Shown piece by piece: positions 32,280 through 46,500 of a stretch of DNA of 64,000 nucleotides. The position numbers and the translations under genes are program-made. Under the pieces are notes generated by a model, which was given only the letters and a program-made list of their open reading frames with translations, was not told where the DNA came from and did no database searches. The stretch is from positions 366,988 through 430,987 of the forward strand of contig WELB01000018.1 in NCBI GenBank assembly GCA_009602725.1, read 5' to 3'. Source of the stretch: Spirogloea muscicola. Lineage: Eukaryota > Streptophyta > Zygnematophyceae > Spirogloeales > Spirogloeaceae. The first letter of the stretch is position 1. Each line of letters starts with the position of its first letter.

Positions 32280-34200
32280 CTGGAAAAAATGAATGCGGCT
32301 GCTGATATGAAAGAATCGGCTGTGAAATGCCAGCCAGATGCATACAGGTGTTCATGACGGAGCCAAAGGCTAGGCAGACAGGGCGCCCTCAATACCCCCG
32401 TGTCAGCAGTAGGAAGTCAGATGAGCTGAGGGGAGGAAGAGCAACCCCGCTGCGCAAGCCAGAGGCTGCTGCAAGGTCGCGACCAGCGCGGCGGTGCAAA
32501 GCAAGCGCTTGGGAGCGCTGCAGGGACATAGACAATCGCATACGGTAGCAGGACACCAGACTCAAAGGCACCGAGCCACCGGGAAGGGCAGCACCCTGCT
32601 CCCGGCGCCGCTGGTCAGCTTGAGAGGCCAGCAGCGAAAGTAACGAGGACCACCGACCCCCGTAACACCCATGGATGTCCATGGCCAGGGGGTAAAAGGT
32701 ATCACCCGCCGGGTGGTCCTTGTACTTGTGCAGCTTCTTCCGTTCGGCTACCTTCACAGCGTAGCCGGTCTCAGAAGTAATGGGGCCCTTCGTCCGGAAG
32801 GGAGAGAAGGCGCGCGGGGCGCATGAATTGAAAGGGAGGCCAATTCAAGCCAATACAAGCCGGAAGCTGTCGGTGAGGACAACGTCCATAAGGAGCCGCT
32901 TGCCACCTCCCAGGGGGACGCCGACCAGATCGACACGCCTCGTCCGAGGGACCCCATTGCGGAGGAGGATGGGCATCACCCCAGTGCTCTCCAACGCCAC
33001 TTGATAACCTGCCTCCTTGAAGATGCCATACATGGCGTCACGTAGGAGGTTGTGGGAGCCCGTGCGCTTACTGCCTTTGGCACACCTGAGCATGTGGTTA
33101 CCCATGAGCAATGCATCATGCTCAATAAGCCCACATTCACATTGGGTCACCCCTGCCAAGCACAGGGATGGCAAGCCAAGACGGCGGCGCATAGCATCGC
33201 AAAAGAAAGCATTCTCCATCTGCAAGCCCGCATGCAAAGGCAAAGCGCGGAGCCACTCAGACGCTCCCAGAGACGAAACAGATAGGAGCCGAGCCTGGCC
33301 TCGAGCATCTCCTTGGAGGAGACTCCGGTGATGCTCCAGTGGTTGCTCGTCTGCAGCACGGGTAAACCGCGATTGAGCCTTGACATCAGAAACGTCAGCG
33401 CAGGCAGCAAAACTAACAGGCTCAATTACCAGAGGCGGGTATGCGGCAAAGAGGTCCTGTTGGCATGCTTTGAGAGTCACTTGGAAAGGCAGACTCCCCT
33501 GAACCACGGTACTGATGTGAGGCGCCAACACACGTTGTTGCCCAAGGAGGAATCGTCCAGATATGGACGAAGCCACCTGGGCCCAGCAGCCAAGGTACGC
33601 TGGTCTGCACAAGCGGACCAAGGGGCGACAACCAAGCCCACCGAGACGGATGGGCAGCGTACATTGCACCAGTGCTACTGGGGACTGCTCTAGGAGTGGG
33701 TGAGCAATCATGTCAGTTAGGCATCGTTGGAGCTTGACATCTATGGATGCATAGACTCCATCCATGGTAATCGAAGGTAGGACCGTTCTTAAGAGGTAAC
33801 ACGGCCGCTGTGCCACACTCCTGGTCAAAATGGCCACTGCCAACTGAGAGTCCCCGAGGGTGGGGAGCTCTGGCAGGACCTGCATATATCCTTGGAGACG
33901 AGCAAGGACAGCACCCTCCAAGAAAGACGGGTCCCCTACAGGCACTCCCAAGATCTTCAAACCGCCCTCTGGTGTCTGACAAGATGTAGGCAACGAGGGA
34001 AGGAGGGACCAGGCAGAGCACTTGGCAGTACTTAACCCAAGCCCGATGAGCTGGAGCTGGTGTTGAAGCGTGCCAAAAGCTCGCAGCACCTCCTCTGGGG
34101 GGCCGAGGAGCGTAATATCATCCGCGTAACTCGGGAGGAGAACGGGGGGGGGGGGGGAGCGCCCCGACGGGGCTACCGTGCCCAGGCCCCCGCCATTTGT
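32280..34200 (-). mobile_element. Non-LTR retrotransposon (LINE), 5'-truncated, with RT and restriction-like endonuclease region
   Basis: A long minus-strand frame (34491-32845) carries the RT catalytic motif SYADDITLLGPPEEV (about 34130), a thumb-like region (GGLKILGVPVGDPSFLEG; ILTRSVAQRPCYLLRTVLPS; IRLGGLGCRPLVRLC), a CxC...HxxxC cluster (CECGLIEHDALLMGNHMLRC) and RRVDLVGVP...RLLMDVVLTD, which looks like a PD-(D/E)xK restriction-like endonuclease. A second frame (32757-32389) continues with the C-terminal module (MDIHGCYGGRWSSLLSLLAS ... RMRLSMSLQRS) to a stop at 32389, then a hairpin GGCTGGCATTTCACAGCC at about 32320. The N-terminal RT motifs are missing. A roughly 60-bp repeat shared with 34205-34265 interrupts the ORF at about 32785-32856. 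Confidence 0.85.
32785..32856 (-). repeat. Roughly 60-bp repeat inserted in the LINE ORF
   Basis: GAGAAGGCGCGCGGGGCGCA...GAAAGGGAGGCCAATTCAAG here matches 34205-34265 (GAGAAGGCGCGCGGTGCGCA...GAAAGGGAGGCCAATCCAAG), same orientation. In the related LINE at 49.6 kb this place is uninterrupted coding sequence, so the block is an insertion here. Confidence 0.65.
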
Positions 34201-34204
34201 AAAG

Positions 34205-34362
34205 CCCCAATGGCGAGAGAAGGCGCGCGGTGCGCATGAAGTGAAAGGGAGGCCAATCCAAGATAAGACATTGTGACGGGCAGAGTGTAGCGCATTACAC
34301 CAAGGAAGCCCCATGCTAAAAAAGCGGAGGGCTTTGGAAAAGCCAGCCCCAAAAGAGCGGAC
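34205..34362 (-). repeat. Roughly 60-bp repeat followed by a LINE-tail hairpin
   Basis: Second copy of the GAGAAGGCGCGCGG...AAAGGGAGGCCAA block, then a minus-strand hairpin at about 34331-34355 (AAGCCAGCCCC...). A comparable hairpin, with the same flanking CCTCGATGCCCGTTCCGCGC, lies at 54363-54425 ahead of the second A2M gene. Confidence 0.6.
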
Positions 34363-34547
34363 CAGGCCCTCGATGCCCGTTCCGCGCCAGGCCCCTCGTG
34401 GCAAGGCAAGACCCCCGTGCCCACTCCCACGGTACAGATCGACCCGGCCTCTGCCTGCCTGCTGATCGTGGTGGCTGCCCCGCCCCGCCACGGGCGCGGC
34501 GGCGGCGAGCTCGCCGCCGCGGGCAGCCTCGGTGCGCCGCTGCGACC

Positions 34548-37500
34548 ATGGCGTCGCGCCGTCGCTCTCCCATCGGCTGGCCGGGTGAGCCTCGCCGTCG
34601 AGTGCGGCCTGCCGTGTGAGGATGCTGATGTCGGCTTGGGCCCGGGAGGCCAGCTCCGTCGTGCAAGCAGCCAGACTGCAGCTGCGCTCCAGTCGCCTGC
34701 TGCGTTGTCATGACCGTTGAAGCTTGGAGCGAGGAGCGAAGTGAATGCCACTGTGACCACCGACGCTTCACAGTGACAGCACACTCGCTGTTGCACACCT
34801 GCTGTAGCTGCTGCCTGGTGCATTGCCGCCGTAGAGCCGCTACGTCAGCTTCGTCCTTTTCCGCCGAGTGCCCAAGTCAATTGAGCTTCCCCTAACGTCT
34901 CTCAGGCCATGCAGGGGCTGGTGGTGGTGCTGCTGCAGGCCTGTACTTCCTAGTTGTTGTCTGCTGCACTCGTCCTGGAGCTGGTAACACAGTAACCCAA
35001 GCCACTCTGCGCCGGCAACTTGCCTTGTGGCTTGACTGAGCGTGCCGTGATGCTGCAGAGTCATCTGCCCTTCTGAGCTGCTGAGATGAAGCAAGGGCAT
35101 AGGATATGCCAGCCCATGCATGCTATTTTACAGACTGTGCTGCTACTTTGCGCAGCTGAAGCACCTGCACCTGTTTTAGCTTGTTCACAAATGTGTCCCC
35201 CTGCTTCCTGCCTGCTGCTACAGGCTTGCTCCCTTTCAGGATAGTGTCAATTGAGCCAGCACCAATGGACGACATGCCACAACCAGAACTCGATGGGTTG
35301 ACACCGATTACTGTGAGTCATTGCGCGTGTTTCACACAATCTATCCTGGAAGGGTGGTGTATCTGGGTAACAGATTCGCATCAGGGCATCTGCTTGCAGT
35401 AAACAGATGCGTAGCAACTGCTCCATTTCGAATGCCTGCAGCCAACTCAGTCATGATGAGTGCAGATGACCTTCACAAGGGCTGCCCTAGCACTGGGTGC
35501 CGACCATGGCAGTAGCGGAGGTCAACAGCCTTTTGTTCTTTCTGAGCCAATTCCTGGCAAATATCACTGGTCGGCCACATCCCTAACAACTTGCAGAATC
35601 AGTGCTGGGTCCATATATGTCTTCGTGTGATGCACGTATGTTGCTGCTCACCCAGAAGCTTCAGATTGTCAGATTCCTTTGTTCCATTGAAGCCACTTTT
35701 TCAACCTTGCGCGACTGAATGTCATGTCTTTGTCCACTCCTCAGAAACGCTTCACTCGCTTGATGCAGGGTCTCTACCTCAGTATACAGATTTGACCCTG
35801 ATGAAACCTGGCCTCCTGATCTGACCATCGCACTGAATCTTTGTCGTAACTACACCTCTTTTGACGGTTATCAGTGAGTTCCCTGCTCAGGCCTCGGATC
35901 CACATTGCTGCAGATTCTGAATACTTAGGCATGACTCGCCTGATCCAGCTTCTGTAAGAATGCGTGATGGCAATTGAATGGTCAGGCAACATGTGACTGC
36001 AGGCTTGATACTGTTGATGGCAACTGAATGGTCAGGCAACATGTGACTGCAGGCTGGATACCGTTGGATTGTGGGACCACAAGCTGATACTCCACACAAG
36101 GCCCTTGAATATCAGTGTGGCCACTGTTCTATCCACCAGTGCCACCAACTTCACAGTACGCAGTGCATGAAGATTTGTAAAACTGGGTGACGTACTGACT
36201 TGTATGACATACTTCATGTGTAGTATCATAACATATGCCCTCAACCTCCCTTGGCCAAGCTGCAACTCGATTGTGTGCATCATGCTGCTAGGATTCTACT
36301 TTTGCAGGGTGGCATGTGGTCAAGCCAGCAGTGCTACAGCGGCCATCATGAGGAACTGTCAGCCACTCATGAAGTGCCCCCTGATGGAAGGTATCATATC
36401 ATCCTCCCTCTGCATTGCAAGCGCAGCCCTCTCACGGAGACATCCCTTGAGTTCACAAGGAACACGTTAGTGTCCATCTCCCGCACTCAAGAGGCTGCAT
36501 GTGGTCTGGATGTTCCCCGGTGTTCTCCTGTCCTTTTATAATCAAATGGCTGCTTGTCTGCAGACTTGTCCTCACGTTCTCAAGCGCTGTCAACATTGCA
36601 CGGGTGCAGGAGGCTTTAAGGGTATGGTTTCAGCCCTCAGCCAAGAAGTGTGGCGTCTAGCTTCCACCTGCAATGACGTGACCGGAGCTGCTAGACTGTG
36701 CAGGTCTGGTAGCTTATGTAGCAATAGTTGCTCTGGAGGACCCCACCTATCTCTGATTTGTAGCAATGTCTACCACTGCCAGATATTGCCCACTTCTGGG
36801 GCTGCTACGAATCATTTTGTAATCAACGTCACAAGGTGGCAAGATCCGCCAGATTGGCTAGCTTCGCCATGGAAGACATACAGTATGATGCAGAAACAAT
36901 CCGGTCATGGGTGGTCCTCTCAGGACCATAGGCCCCATCAATATGAATGATTGGTTGTGATTGTGCAGCTGACATCAAGCTCTGTAAGAGGTGCATTACA
37001 GTGGGGGTCAAAATACATTCTGACCTTTGCAGAGGGTGCAAGGCTTCACCCACTCGGAGGACCAATGAGCACCCCCTTCTCTGTCAAGATCACAGGACTC
37101 TGCAGATTCTTTATCCCACTTCGTAAGGAGACAAAGCCGCTCTTTCATATCAGCAGCCATCACTCCTTTTCAATGAAGATGCGACATCATATGAGCAATT
37201 ACAACACATTTTTGTAAGTAGTAACTCAATCTGTTGCAATTGTCATGTCAGCTTCCATCTCAAATTGAGGGTGCACTGCATGTCATCATTGAATGGAACA
37301 TTTGCTGACATGTTTTGTCGGCATTGGTTTGTTTTTGCTAATTTTGCTATCGTGAGTGCATCAGCTATCGTCGCCTTGTGCTCAACCTCCCACGTGGACT
37401 ATGGACAAATGTGACAAGGAGGGCATTGAGGGAAGCTTTTGTTGTGCAAGAGGTGACGGGAAAGGGAACTCATGGCATACCACTGCCTATCAGCGTGTCA

Positions 37501-40500
37501 CGCTTATCAGCAAGCTCCCTTTGTATTCACACTCCGCTGGAATGCGGGCGCAAATATGTGAGCATGCATTGTTTGGTTGAGCTTAAGAGCTACTGTTTGT
37601 CCTGTATCCGTTTAACGCTCCCATCACCATTGAGCGTATGCCACACCAGTGTGTCAGCCTCACCAGTGTCATCGATGTTGCATCTTGACCAGACTCATCA
37701 TATTACTGCTATTGCATCCTAGCTGATCTTCGCATGATCTGCATGACAGATACTCTTTGTCCGAAACATGAGTCTTGTCGTAGATGGATATGGGCAGCCT
37801 TTGGAGAGTTCAAGTGTCATCTTCAACATGGGCAATGCATCTCTGCTCTTCACAGATGCATCCAATCCGTAGTTCGCCTGGAGCGGTTATGGTATTACAA
37901 GTCATCCTTGTTCTGCTACGATGATTGGCAGAGCACCAGATTGCCCCTGCTTACACAAGCCAGTATAGTATCATCAGATGTTGGCAGGCTGCTGTCAGAG
38001 CCCGGAGAGTCCTGACGTGATGTGCATTTGCAGTGGCAGAATATGGAACTTTGTTGGAGGAGGGAACAGGTTGGGATGGTACTTGGCCCATCTTCACCCA
38101 AGGGCCTGTAACGTCTTGTGCAACAAGGTCTGATCATGCCACTGCACAGAGCTGCGCTGTTGCTGCTACTCTGCCTTCACAGGGTCAATGCAGAATGTTT
38201 CAGAGCAATTCTTGCACTGAAGATTTTGCAGCAGCACCAAGGAGCAGCTAACATCTGACACATCTCTCAGCTTGCTGTCTGTGAGAGCTTGGAATATCGC
38301 GAGTGCCATAAGCACATTAAGGAAGTGGAGCCTAGACCCTGGCCTCCTTGAGTGGCTGACAACGGGAGCCTCAAGACGTCCTCCTGACTTTTCTGTGAGC
38401 ACCTTGTTGTTGAGCATCCTACTTTTGCTTTTCCTTCAGGGGTAATTTACCCTCAATCCTTCACCATAAGGTCACGTTGTATAATCTGCTCCTTTCTCTA
38501 CAGGATGCCTCTGAAAATGTCTTACAGTAGGAATTTGTTTGTCTTTTGGCAGGTTGACCTTCTTTCTGAGGAGGCAATGCAAATAACACCTGTCAATGCT
38601 ACTAGGCTCCTCGGGACTTCAGGGTGCCTATTCTTTCTCCAACCATTCTTTCTCCAACTACCATAGTGCAACTTCAGATGAATTCTCCTACAGTGATTCG
38701 TGCTGCAAGATGTCACCAATGCAGGACTTTGAAGGGACTACAAAGTACAGGCCCCAAAGTATATGAGCAATAATCACAGGGCATGTAACTGAGTCAAGTC
38801 ACACTTTACTTGGGCAGAGTCTCCACATTACAGATGCATTATAAGGAGGATGGATGAAGCATGTCATGACTGTTCTCACAGTTGCCAAGCGCAGGCTTTT
38901 TACGTTGCAGATGCTAGAGCAGGATGTAGAGGAGGAGACTTTGGTAGATAACAGACTTCGCACGATAGGGGAGACAGGCCTCGGGGTTTCATACTTCTTT
39001 GAGGACCTGAGTCTCCACTTTTGGATGGTTGATCTCAAGACAGGGAGCCCCATCGAGGGAGCGCAAGTTCACTTGATAAAGGTTAACAGCTGCTTTACAC
39101 ATCCAAGTCTCGGTGCCTCTTTACCCTTGATGCTGTCTGCTCTACTACATTATTACCAATTTACTATGCTGTAGCATGTACATCCCAGCTTGAAATGGGC
39201 TATGGTCAATACTATGCATAAGTAGAGAATGCCTTCGATCATATCTCCACATTATGTGAGCTAAAATGACCAGCACATAACCAATTCCTCTCTATTCTAT
39301 ACAGACACACGCCAAGTAGTGTACATAAGCACGCAGGTGTTTGGTCCCTAAGCTTGTCATTTTGATATGCTATCTACCTACATCATGCACAGTAATGGTG
39401 CCATGCGTTCATCACGGTTGCAGCACAATCCATGGGAGCGCGAGAGAGGGAAACACGTGTCCTTCACAGGGAGCACAGATGAGAAGGGGCTGGCATCGCT
39501 CAAGCTACTGGAGTGCTGCGAGTCGAGTTATCTTGCTTTCATTCTGCATGATACAAAGGCCATCCACCTGTCAATGCCATACCAGTTTCTTGACCAGCAT
39601 GACGAAACAGACCGTCATACAGCCGTTCTGATACTAGATCGACTCATGTACTATGCGAATGAGAGCCTGCAGGTGAAAGGGTATGTGCGCCAAGTGAAGC
39701 ATTCTGAGGTGCGAATGCATTGCTCTCTGATTTGATATGAGTATGCCCTGTACACAAACTGATATTGACTGCAGTATTCTGTTGGCATCTTGCATCTGTA
39801 ATTGCAGGATAGAGGTGTAAGTCAGACTCCCATGAGATTTGTGGCTAGGCACGCTATGACATGGTACTATGTGGCGGAGTCGACTTGACTGAGCAAGTGA
39901 GCTTTTACGTGTCTATGTTGTGATCCTCAGCTGCAGCTTTCATCCTTGACGGCGAATTTCTATCTAAGAGTGAGGGTATCAACCACCTTCAAAAAGCATC
40001 CAGTTGTTCTTGATCCAACTTATGGAAGCTTCTCAGCGGAGATTCACATACCAGCCGGCACCATGCCTGGCTCATACGAGGTGGAGCTTGTTATGACAAC
40101 CGCGGCAACGGCCATGGAGCCCTCCATGCAGCCTGCAATGTGGGGAGAGCCACATTATTCACGTGAAGATGTTGAAAAAGAGATGAGGGGTAGTGACTCT
40201 CAAGTAGATGACAGTCTTGGCTCCTCCTGGCGTACTGTAGCATACGAGCAGCGCGTGGGCATTATGACAGGAGCAACAGCAGTGCTGCAGGCAGGGCAAG
40301 ACCCAAGCTCGCTGTACGACCATCAATTGGTGACACTGACTTCAACAGATGTCTGTGTACTTGGAGAGCAAGCACCTGTTGTGACGCTTGACCTCGTTGC
40401 GGATCAAGTAGTGGCAAGGCCTGGAAAGTGTCTGAGTTTCACTGCAAAGATAAGAACCTACACAGGTGCACCTGTGGTGGGTGCTATGATTCAGATAAGT

Positions 40501-43500
40501 TGGGAAGTGACAACAGCTCCTAGCTCTCAAGATGACACTGCAATGGATGACAGGCCTTTGGTCGCTTTCATGGAAGGGGATTGTGCTGCTAAGGAAAGCG
40601 AAAACAAGACCTCAACCAACCCAGGTTCCACCTCCATGGCTTCCACGTCAGAGGGATTGGCCGTTTTCAGGCTGCATATAGGTAGCCAAGAGCCACAACA
40701 ATCTCTTTGGCTGACAGCAAAATTTGTGGGCCCTAGCAAGGAGATGGTTGTCAGGCAACTGTACATACCCATAGCCAAGAGCGATCTCAGTCTCAGACTC
40801 CTGCTCACACAGAGTCTCCCTTTGCCTGGGCAACACTTTGGTGAGAACACGAGCTATATGTCCGCTGCTCATAACTTAGAGGCAGGCAGAAGGTGCAATC
40901 CATGATATGGCATCACATGAAAGTGAAGAACGTCTGAACTTACATTGCATGTATGTTGCGTGACTGTCACCAAGGATGTCACACTCACCAGCATTGCTCA
41001 TTCACTACCTTCCATGCAGGTGTTCAAGTGCTTCTGGAAAGAGTGTTGAGAGATCGACCCCTATTTATTGAAGATTTGTACTCACCAGTGGTCAAACTGA
41101 CATTGCTGGTCAACCAGACAAGCAAGAATGGCATGTCGCAAATGAAGGAAGTCTCTACTTGCCTCACCAATGCAACAATTCTGGATCCAAGTAGCAAGCT
41201 ACAAGAATCTGGTCATCATCATGCAGGTTCCTTGTGCAGCTTCCAGATGCGCAAGATGGCCCATTATCTTCTGAAAGGGTGCCTCAATGATGCATCTGGC
41301 ATTGAAATATGCAGTGCCCTTCCACTAGGGTCTTCCAAGCAGGTGAATACATAATAATGAATAGGTGGGTAGTCTTGCATAGATGTTTTTACACCTTGAC
41401 ATTGACATATAAGGATGTTCTGAGTATTGTTGCTGCAGCACTTACAGTCACACAACCTTGTTTTCTGCAGCAATGGAAAGACTGCCCTTTGTCCAGGCAT
41501 GGGCGTTTCGTAAGCACACTGGACAAAGAGGAATACAGTACGGGAGACACAGCGGTGGTCTCCTTCGATACACCATATACGAATGCTTGGGCCCTGGCAA
41601 TGTGGGGACCAACTCATGGACGTCAGATGAAGACCTTCAAGCTGGATGGATTGCCAAGAACCTTAATTTCTATCATAATTGGAGATGAGTGTAGTAAAGG
41701 CTGTGCACTGCAAATTGTAAGTACTTGCAGTCTTCTATTGGTGGCTAAGTTGCAGAAATGGTCTTGGCTGACCTTTGGCTTGAAGATTACATGATCTCTG
41801 ATAAGCTGTGCTTGCTCCTGTGTGTGGTAGCTTGTAGCAGTTCCTCGACAAGTATCCACACTGTTATCAAAGAGATTGGCAGCTATCCCTTCCAGTGCAA
41901 CGTTCGACATCAATGCTCCCACCACCCACAGCATGTTCTTGATACTGCCCATCCAGCAGATAGATGGAGCATTGGAAATTGACTTGGTTGGTCCTTGAGA
42001 CTCTGGTCATATTGCACAGGCACACGGTTTGTTGCTAAATGAGAAGCATGATTGTTCCGCTTTAGTAAACAGGTCCTTATACCAGATTGCAGGAAATATT
42101 TAAAATTTGACCAGTAGCTTTATGCTCGTGCAAGCATGCGCAGGCTGTTCCTGAAGCAGCACTTCCGTTGGACACTGAAGTGACAGTGGACATTGGCATA
42201 TCTTGCCGTGGCTTGCCAGAATCCGATGTTGAACTGACGGTTGTCGCCGTGGACAAAGCCACTTTGGGAATGGCACAATTCCCCTTGGCATCATTCAAGG
42301 AGAAATTCGACACAGCAAGTGTCAGCAACGACGGAATGCATGGAGCGCTGGTGGTGTCGACACAGGAACGCCTGCTGGCGCCTAAGTACCTCCAGACTGT
42401 CGTCAAGAAATTTGAGCAGCTGAAGAAACTTGAACCTGGGCTTCGGTATGTACACAGCTTGTTACCTCGTCAAATAGGTCCTACTACTGCTTGAATCTTG
42501 CAGATGATTTGTGTCTACTCTGAATCAACCACCGAAACCTGCTAATGCTGGGGACCTAGCTGTGCTCAATGAAAAGAAGGCTTACAGAAAGGAGCAATTG
42601 ATACTAACTTGTCTGGAGACTTGGAATTGTCTTTCACAGTATTCAAGACCTCTACAGAGAAAAGAATCCGTTGGAGCCCTTCAGAGCTGATTCCTGCCAC
42701 AAGTAATTCATTGACATGGATGTAAACGAGGCCTTGATGCAATTTACTTCCAGCCTTTCTGATGAGACAGGTTTGGTCTGAATTGAAATCTATAAGGCGA
42801 ATCTGCACTGGATTGGCTTGCCTGGGCTGTTATGAGTGGCTGCCACAGTAGGTTTGACTTTCAGCACATGACGGGCATGGCTTAAGGACAGAGTAGTAGA
42901 CACCTGTCACCAAAAGCTCAACCTTGCCTTGTTTCAATATGAGCAGCTGACTTGACGAGGAGCCCCGATACTTTCAGTGTAGCTGATGCAATTTTCAAGC
43001 GTGAGAAGCCTGCCAAGTGGGCAGCGGTGAAGACGTGTCGTCTCACCAATGCCATCACACTCGTTCAGGACGAGCATGATGATGTCCTCTTCAGAAGGAG
43101 AACACACTTTAATCCCACGCTACTTTTTGCAACCCAGGTCGTTTCTGACAAGCTTGGCAAGGTAAGCAAGGCATGACCAATATTCCAGCGTGCGTCAATT
43201 TGCTGCACACTTGTGATCTAGCAATTGCTCTGGGAGGCAAAAACATATCAACGATCTGGCCATCAATAATACGTAAATAGCTCACTCTTTGATTGCAGGT
43301 GGCTCTTACGTTCCAGCTACCTGCCAATGTGCGTTCACTAGCTATTCATGCCTATGCAGCTACCAAAGACCACAGGTTTGCTTCTGCAGAGGCACAGATG
43401 GTAGTGAGAAGATCAATATTGGTTCGAGCTTCTGCCCCCAAATTGGTCAGGCTTGGAGACACATTTGAGGCAGGAGTCATTGTCAGATTGGACTGCTATA

Positions 43501-46500
43501 CACCAAAGAAGGGTATCAATGTGTCCATAGTGTTGACATCAAGCGGGGTAAGCACTGTGGGTGACACTACAACAATAAACATAATGGGGTCAGCAACAGA
43601 AGAGGTAATCAACTGCAGTACTTGTACAGTTGCAGAGCCCCATATCTGAAGTTACTCGGAAAGCACAAGGAAGGCTTAGTATGTCCTCAAAATCTTATCT
43701 GTTGACATGCACTTGACATGTAGAGACTGATTTGTGTGAATATGAGACTCAGAGCAAGGCTTCAACAGTTGTGTTGAGAAGCCCATGCTTGCAGAGCTGG
43801 CTAGCTACTCATCACTTCAGTCCTCAACGTTTGACAACCATTGGCTGCCTCATGCAGGCCTTGTTCCATTTCTCCGCACATGCTGTTGGTGTCGCTGTTT
43901 TACACTTCAAGGCTGTTGTGGGGAACGAGGTCGAGGATCAAGTCGAAGCAAAAGTGCAGGTGGAAGCTTTGCATGAGATTGTGATGCTCTCGTCCAGCTT
44001 CGTACTGTCAGCTGGCGAGGAAGGCGTGGAGATCCCACCAGCTCTTCCAGACTGTGAAAAGCTGATTATCTGAGCAGGGTAGTATTCGCCTGACCCAGAT
44101 ATCACCTGAGTTGAGAGGCAATTGAGCCGTTCGATTAGGTGTTTACATTGGTGTACTCCATAATTCGGGAAGAATACATTACAGCAGCATAATCATGTTG
44201 ATGTGACAACCTCTTTTCTTTCAGGATTGGGAGGCAGCCAGCCATAGACGCAATCGCCCAGATCTTAGATATACACGCCCCTGTTCAAGATTGCATCTCC
44301 CATGAGTGGCTCATCGCTAAGCTGGCAGCTTCACTGTCTACGTCTGAGTACCTTCAAGGAAGTTCTCTGCTTCAGCTTGATGTACCTGAAGAAACATCCA
44401 GCAACCTCAGTGACTTGGTTGCAAGTGGTACGTACTTACATGCCTTCTTGTTGCTACAAGCATAACTTGGTCGCGATGGGTATCGTCCTGCACTCCAAGA
44501 GCCGAAGCAACTTGGCTGGAATGGTTCTGGCAAACATGTGACTTCCTTAATGTGCTGCAAATTGCTCCCTTTAACCAGGTTCGCTCTGTTGGAGCTCCAG
44601 TCCTTGTGATGTGGGCTTTCAAGCTGTTGCCCTCTTCTTGCTGAGGCTGTTGGAACAATTGAACTGCCCCTTGCTGAGCCCGTCGCTCATTGAGTACCTG
44701 CAACGGAAGTGGCACGAGGGTCTCGTCCAGAGGTTGGCATCCTGTCACGAAGTCCAAGGCACCATGCGGATACCGCTTCTAGCTGAGGCGCGTCTTGCCC
44801 TCGGCACGTCCTGGGTGTCCAGAAGGCGCAGAGACAGAAGTCTCCGGAGAGATCTTGGCATGAGCCGTCTTCTTCAGCATGTGTCCCAGCTCTCAAATTT
44901 CCACAAAGCAGCACTAGGTCTTACTTTGTCAGCGTCCTTGGACAACTTCTACTCATCACTTTGGGCTTCAGAGCTAGCAAATATCATCACATCATTGCGA
45001 GCTGCCGTGAGAATCCAAGGCAGCACTGCATACATTACCGAGGGGTCCAACCAGCCTGCCTCCAGATCTGCAAATGCCATGGCGCTACTACTTTTCACCA
45101 AGGCAAATCTGTTATTTGTGCTTCGAGCTCCGTGCATGTTGAAGTCATGCACTGAACCCACCAAGTTCGAAGCATCCTACAGTAGCTGCTTAGTGCTGCT
45201 CTCTCTGATCAGGGTCTCTGAACAGCGTTTGTGATGTTGTCAATCCGGTGATTGCTTACTCAGGAAGTCCAATAAGTTGATTTCGTATCCAATCTTCTTT
45301 TCATTCTTATGGAAGACATTGTTCCTGTGGCTCAGAATGACTGCTCAAGTTGAGAGCCACCTAACGAACACTTTTTTGCTGCAGCTCAATGGCACGGGAG
45401 TCACAGAAGAGAAACTGGCAAATCACCTTTCTGCATATAGCTCCTTGGGAGGCCAGAATCTGGGAATTTACTCCGTCAGCCCTAGGGAGGCTGCCTTGTG
45501 CATTATAGCACTTGCGCAGTACGACCGATCGAAGGGCAGTGTGAACAACGATCTTCAGCTTGAGGCTGCTGTTGGGAAGAAGAAGTTACTGACGGCCTCC
45601 TTCAGGCTTGGAGGGAGCTCACGTCTGGTACACAGATCTTTCTCCTTTGAGGAGGTTGGCTCAGCCAGGCCAAGCATAAAATATCAGGCCACTGGCAAGG
45701 GAGAGGTATGATCCCACTGTGCCGCTTCCTGTACATTGATGGAATGTTCAAGCTGACATCATCATGCCACCTTTTAAGCCCCTGCAGAGTCAGCATCATT
45801 CATGCCTACTGTGCGTGCAGGTATCTGTCACAACCACAGTCAGCTATGTGCCGCTGAGAGTCATTACCTTCCCTCTTTTCCGTGGGCTGGATGTAAGACG
45901 GGTGATTCAGAGGGTAGATGTCTCAACAGGTGAAACCCTTTTAGAGGATCTTACCTGGGTGAGTGAAGTAGCAGCAGTTCTCCAAGAAGCTCTAAGAACA
46001 CTCCATCTGGTTGAAGCATTGTAGTCATGCTTAAGGTGCACAGCTTGTCAGACACCCAAGATGTGCTGCTTCTCCTCAGGTGTCCGCCAGCCCTCATAGC
46101 AGTGCATCAACCACCGGATTCGTCCATGACTGCAGGTGGAGGTCGGCTCAGTTGTACAAGTCACTCTCCAAATGACTACCCTTGACGATATTGAAGGTCT
46201 GCAGCTGGTCGACAAGCTGCCTGGAGGTTGTGAACCTCTTTCCTATCATGGTGCCTCTGACGCACCAGACCGCCTTTCTGGCTCCTATACTAAGTAAGTG
46301 CACACATGTCCTACTTAATCTGCAGCAGATGTGGAAGTCGCTCTTAACAGATCTTGTAGAGAATTTTCTTTCCAGCGTGCAAGATGGATGTCTTCAATTC
46401 ATACAGCAATTCGATGGCTACCTACATTCACGAGCTTCTGAGCACTCAATCAACGGGGTATGCAATAAGTAAGCTCATGCCCATACGTCAAGCTTATGCA

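Noticed and set aside
34417-34713. 98-codon plus-strand ORF (MPTPTVQIDPASACL) as the A2M N-terminus
   Set aside because: Not kept open in the same way in copy 2, no signal peptide, and it runs through the presumed 5' UTR. The short exon at 34548 with a good donor is a better, though still tentative, start.
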